Below, in pieces: positions 60,926 to 64,000 of a stretch of DNA of 64,000 nucleotides. The DNA comes from Acholoe squamosa (taxonomy: Eukaryota; Annelida; Polychaeta; Phyllodocida; Polynoidae), in assembly GCA_949317995.1 (NCBI GenBank), contig OX439044.1, forward strand, positions 53,338,166 through 53,402,165, read 5' to 3'. Under the pieces are notes generated by a model. The model had not been told where the DNA came from, did not search any database, and saw nothing but the letters and a program-made list of their open reading frames with translations. The position numbers and the translations under genes were made by a program. Numbering within the stretch: the first letter of the stretch is position 1; every line of letters begins with the position of its first letter.

Positions 60926-60944
60926 TTGTGTAACGACCCCCAGG
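60926..60944 (-). repeat. Right terminal inverted repeat of the Harbinger-like element
   Basis: The reverse complement reads CCTGGGGGTCGTTACACAA. The inner motif TTGTGTAACG recurs at 60813-60822 and 60875-60884. Confidence 0.8.
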
Positions 60945-61071
60945 AGTGGAAATAAATAACACATACCTCATGTGGTGTCCCTATCAGCATGTCAAATTTC
61001 CTGCCCCTTTGTCTTTTTTTCTCTGGCAAAGGACCATAACTGCATATCAATGTCAGAAATCGATAAAATCT

Positions 61072-61355
61072 GGAGGCCATTTCACCGCGTTTAATACACT
61101 AAACATGGAGGTCCGTGTGTTTAACATGGAGGTCTGTTTGACATTCATGTCCATATTTGAACACTTACTGCCCCCTACCCCCTCCGCTTTTACAATATGG
61201 ACAATATTGTGAATGCGGAGGGGACAGGGGGCAGTAGGTGTTCAAATATGGACATAAATGTCAAACACAGAGCTCCGTGTTTAAGATATGGACCTCCCTG
61301 TTTGAAATATGGACCTCAGTGTTTTTATTGTATTAAATGCGGTGAAACGGCCTCC
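61072..61355. mobile_element. Foldback/MITE-like element
   Basis: The 27-bp ends starting GGAGGCCATTTCACCGCG are inverted repeats with two mismatches. Most of the interior is also self-complementary around position 61205, including a segment of about 45 bp containing ACTGCCCCCT and AGGGGGCAGT. There is no coding sequence. This is the structure of a non-autonomous DNA transposon. Confidence 0.75.
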
Positions 61356-61412
61356 TGAGGAGAGATATATTCATGATAACAAAGCCATTCAGAATCTTTG
61401 TACATGTGCCTG

Positions 61413-61839
61413 CTTCTTTTTTGTCCCTCTATTGTACTCCATTTCCATTTCTAGGTTAACTGCTAACTGCTCCGTTATTATTACTTTATAAGAACGCCTT
61501 ATATGCAGGGTGCTAAAATGATATCACTAAATATCGTAACTTGCATTTGACGCTTGCAATCTAGTGCTTTTGCAAATAATTATACATGTATTGAGGTAAT
61601 TGCTGTTTCAATTGAATGGATTTATTTCTTTCTTTTTTGTCCCTCTATATGTACTCCATTTCCATTTCTAGGTTAACTGCTAACTGCTCCGTTATTATTA
61701 CTTTATAAGAGCGCCTTATATGCAGGGTGCTAATAATTATGTATATCACTAAATATCGTAACTTGCATTTGACGCTTGCAATCTAGTGCTTTTGCAAATA
61801 ATTATACATGTATTGAGGTAATTGCTGTTTCAATTGAAA
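61413..61839. repeat. Tandem duplication of about 220 bp
   Basis: Copy 1 (about 61413-61615) and copy 2 (about 61631-61839) are nearly identical, differing by a few small insertions. They contain no gene. Confidence 0.85.
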
Positions 61840-63618
61840 ATATTTATTTCAGTAATAATACATAACCATGGCATTGTACTGTATTGTGAAATACATTCTT
61901 ATCTCAGTGTTCATTGACATTGATTGTGAAAGAATAACTTTCCTTGTTTTAACACTCAGTTCCTTTAAAAATTACTACTCAGATTACACAAAGGAGATGT
62001 CTACATAGCAAGTATATCCTTGTATATGTATGATTTTTTTTCCATCCATGTAGGCTAATATCTAGCACTCAAGTGATAACGTGTGCACAAAATGCCAGAT
62101 GTTGAACTGCATTTCACACATTTTGGTTACAAAATTAAAGCCCTTAATGATAATAAAAAAAACTGCTAATCTTAAGCAATATTGGTGAAAATGATGAAGA
62201 ATATTACGATTTCACATTTATGCATTTATGAAAAATGATTATACAACCAATTCCCTTTGACGGAAAGTACAAGTTTATTGAGATATACAAATCTCAGTTT
62301 ATCATACCTATCGTTATATCACTCAGGGCATTATATCATTAGGGCAATTCCTAATGTTGTATGAGTAGACACACCAATGCCACTCAGACGATCCCGAGTC
62401 ATACAATTTTTATGTAACTATGAAAAGTTGAAGAGCTCTCCAGACCTTTATAATCTGAATATCGGTGAAAGAAAGAAGTCTCCAGGCAATGACACCTAGA
62501 CTGGTGTCCATCCATTTTATTTTAGGTGCCATTCAACATTGCTGTTCAGTTGGCAGTTGTTTACCTTCTACAGCTACAGCAACATTATAACATGGACGTA
62601 GTTAGAAGCAGATCCCAAATAGAGTAAACTTGGTTTATGATTTGTAAATTAAGATTCAACATGAATTTGCTAAGACATAAACTAAAATGAGATCAGCTAA
62701 TTTGACCGGGAATGCTGTCTTAATACGTCTGTATGCTGTGTTAGGGGAATGAGATAAGATTCCACATTATCCCGTATGATAAGCACTGGGGTCTAAATCC
62801 AGCGTTGGTCCCAAATAAGCACAGGGGGTTATTCAGAAGAACATCTGTGACCCATCAAGGGAGAACACCCCTCCGCGGGGGATTTTTAATTCCCCATTTG
62901 ACCACAAGGGGCATTGGAGGGGCAAAATTACTCTAAAATAATTATAAAAATACATTAAGCTAATTTTTTTTATGCAGAATTCAATAGTTTCATTTAAAAT
63001 GCACTGTTTTTGTTAGAAATGGCCCATAGCTGGATGGTAAAATGAACATTTTTCATGAGAAATCTACCTATATGCCTGTTACTGGTTGCCATGGCAACCA
63101 TTCCAATAATCAAAATTTGCAAATTTTTTATTCCAAATTTTGGGGATACTCACCAAAAACCCAAAACTGAAAACAGAAAATGCAAAATTCCTTCTAGATG
63201 CATATCTATGATAAAAATCACCATAATGTTATGATTTTTATATGAAAAAGGTTGATTTATTGTGTTTTTAGACATTATTATGGTTTATAATATGTTTAGA
63301 GCTTAATCGTCGTTTTCAGATATGAATAACCACCTATGTTCAAGAAGGGGTCCTAACAAAACTACTAGGAATATTTAAGCCAATGAAATCTCATTTTAAA
63401 GATCTTGAGATGAACTTTAATAATGAATTTCCCTGCAGACGGGTGTTTTTGCTTGCCTGGTCAGATTCTAACATTAAATCAAATATCGAGTGTTATTATA
63501 GCCTGTAAATGCACTTGAGCAACTCACTCTAGTGCTTATAGTCATACATTAATGACGTCACTAAATCCCAAATTGAAGTTGATCAACATGCTATTTTATC
63601 CCCTGTATTAATTTTACT
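61840..63618. other. Gene-free stretch
   Basis: AT-rich with no credible open frame. A GC-rich inverted repeat lies near 62868-62940, and an X-box-like palindrome GGTTGCCATGGCAACC at 63084-63099 sits in sequence that resembles the nested element at 52045-52865. Confidence 0.5.
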
Positions 63619-64000
63619 CTATAGGCCTCTAGTGGTGAGTGTGCATCGCATGCCACCAACCCGGCTGCGTCCATTCAACAGATTTTTATTCGAAAGTACA
63701 TAGGCAAATGGATTGATAATGAAGCACAGAAAGGCAAGAGCTTGAAAAGCATTCCTTGGGAAAACCACACCTTGTGAGCATTCCCTGTATACAGGAAAAG
63801 CAACCTTGTAAATGGCAAGGGGTACCATGGCAATGAAATAATAGGTCATGAGCCAAGCGACCTTTACTCCAGCATGATACGCTCCATCATGTTTAGTTGT
63901 GAATCGTGCATGACGCCGTGCACGAGCATCTGCAGCCAACCTTGGGGCGTTTTGCCTGTCAACATTGCTGGAAATTCTTGCCGGTAGGGAGAATCGAGAC
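63619..64000 (-). CDS. Rhodopsin-like (class A) receptor, C-terminal exon, partial
   Basis: One frame is open on the minus strand from the window edge to a stop at 63619, about 126 residues. It starts in a basic third intracellular loop (ARARRHARF), followed by TM6 (VKVAWLMTYYFIAMVPLAIYKV), a loop with one cysteine, and TM7 (FQALAFLCFIINPFAYVL). TM7 holds the class A signature N-P-x-x-Y as NPFAY. A short cytoplasmic tail follows. TM1-TM5 are outside the window, so the ligand class cannot be assigned; the usual TM6 CWxP motif is not seen in standard form. Confidence 0.75.
   Translation of the reverse strand, partial: SRFSLPARISSNVDRQNAPRLAADARARRHARFTTKHDGAYHAGVKVAWLMTYYFIAMVPLAIYKVAFPVYRECSQGVVFPRNAFQALAFLCFIINPFAYVLSNKNLLNGRSRVGGMRCTLTTRGL

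Larger units (their letters stand above)
50266..60944. mobile_element. PIF/Harbinger-like DNA transposon, 10.7 kb, three intact genes
   Basis: A 19-bp sequence at the left (CCTGGAGGTCGTTACACAA) is matched in inverted orientation at the right with one mismatch. Inside are two rightward genes (a 1,053-residue accessory protein and a 366-residue Myb/SANT-like protein) and one leftward gene for a complete 383-residue DDE transposase. Transposase plus Myb-like protein is the hallmark of Harbinger elements. All three gene models are free of stops and phase-consistent, so the element may be active or recently active. Flanking bases do not show a clear 3-bp target duplication, so exact ends may be off by a few bases. 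It is larger than the Harbinger elements I know of, partly because of a nested insertion at 52045-52865. Confidence 0.8.

Overview
The window is eukaryotic and almost certainly from an invertebrate animal. It has GT-AG introns with consistent phases, animal-type genes (a C-type lectin domain, class A and class C seven-helix receptors, an armadillo-repeat/TIR protein) and an animal-type set of mobile elements (a DIRS/Ngaro-like tyrosine-recombinase retrotransposon, a Polinton/Maverick capsid block, a Penelope-like element and a PIF/Harbinger-like DNA transposon). Base composition is AT-rich and microsatellites are common. A marine deuterostome or lophotrochozoan would fit; the species cannot be read from the sequence.

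Layout. 1-242 (minus): an exon of a C-type lectin domain. 6.5-6.75 kb: a tRNA-like Pol III unit inside a foldback. 6.8-10.8 kb: a 2-kb tandem duplication that copies the 3' end of a DIRS/Ngaro-like element whose full body lies at 9.8-14.7 kb (minus). 15.6-18.3 kb (minus): a class C receptor with frameshifts, running directly into a plus-strand Polinton remnant (18.3-21.3 kb) that keeps an integrase tail, minor capsid protein, PX-like protein, major capsid protein and protease. 25.7-42.6 kb (minus): an 18-exon gene for a 1,642-residue ARM-TIR protein, every exon junction in phase. 45.9-48.9 kb (plus): a Penelope-like element with a GIY-YIG endonuclease, bounded by 42-bp inverted repeats. 50.27-60.94 kb: a 10.7-kb Harbinger-like transposon with 19-bp terminal inverted repeats and three genes that all read as intact. 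61.07-61.36 kb: a foldback element. 63.6 kb to the end (minus): the last exon of a class A receptor.

How the parts work together. The Harbinger-like element looks self-sufficient. It has a DDE transposase, a Myb/SANT-like protein of the kind known to help Harbinger transposases reach DNA and the nucleus, and an unusual 1,053-residue second accessory protein that seems to carry a diverged copy of the same domain. Short motifs (TTCTCGYTGTG and TTGTGTAACG types) cluster at both ends, and the first also lies just upstream of all three genes; this suggests a shared recognition or control site. The ARM-TIR gene is the main host gene. Its TIR domain is split by an intron just before the likely catalytic glutamate, and that intron carries a 73-bp minisatellite in which every unit copies the exon end and its splice donor.

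The ARM-TIR gene (4.9 kb of coding sequence) and the Harbinger genes read cleanly, whereas the class C receptor, Polinton, DIRS and Penelope copies carry single-base shifts or stops. I therefore read those breaks as probable real decay and not a general sequencing fault, although most of the single-base shifts lie in homopolymers.
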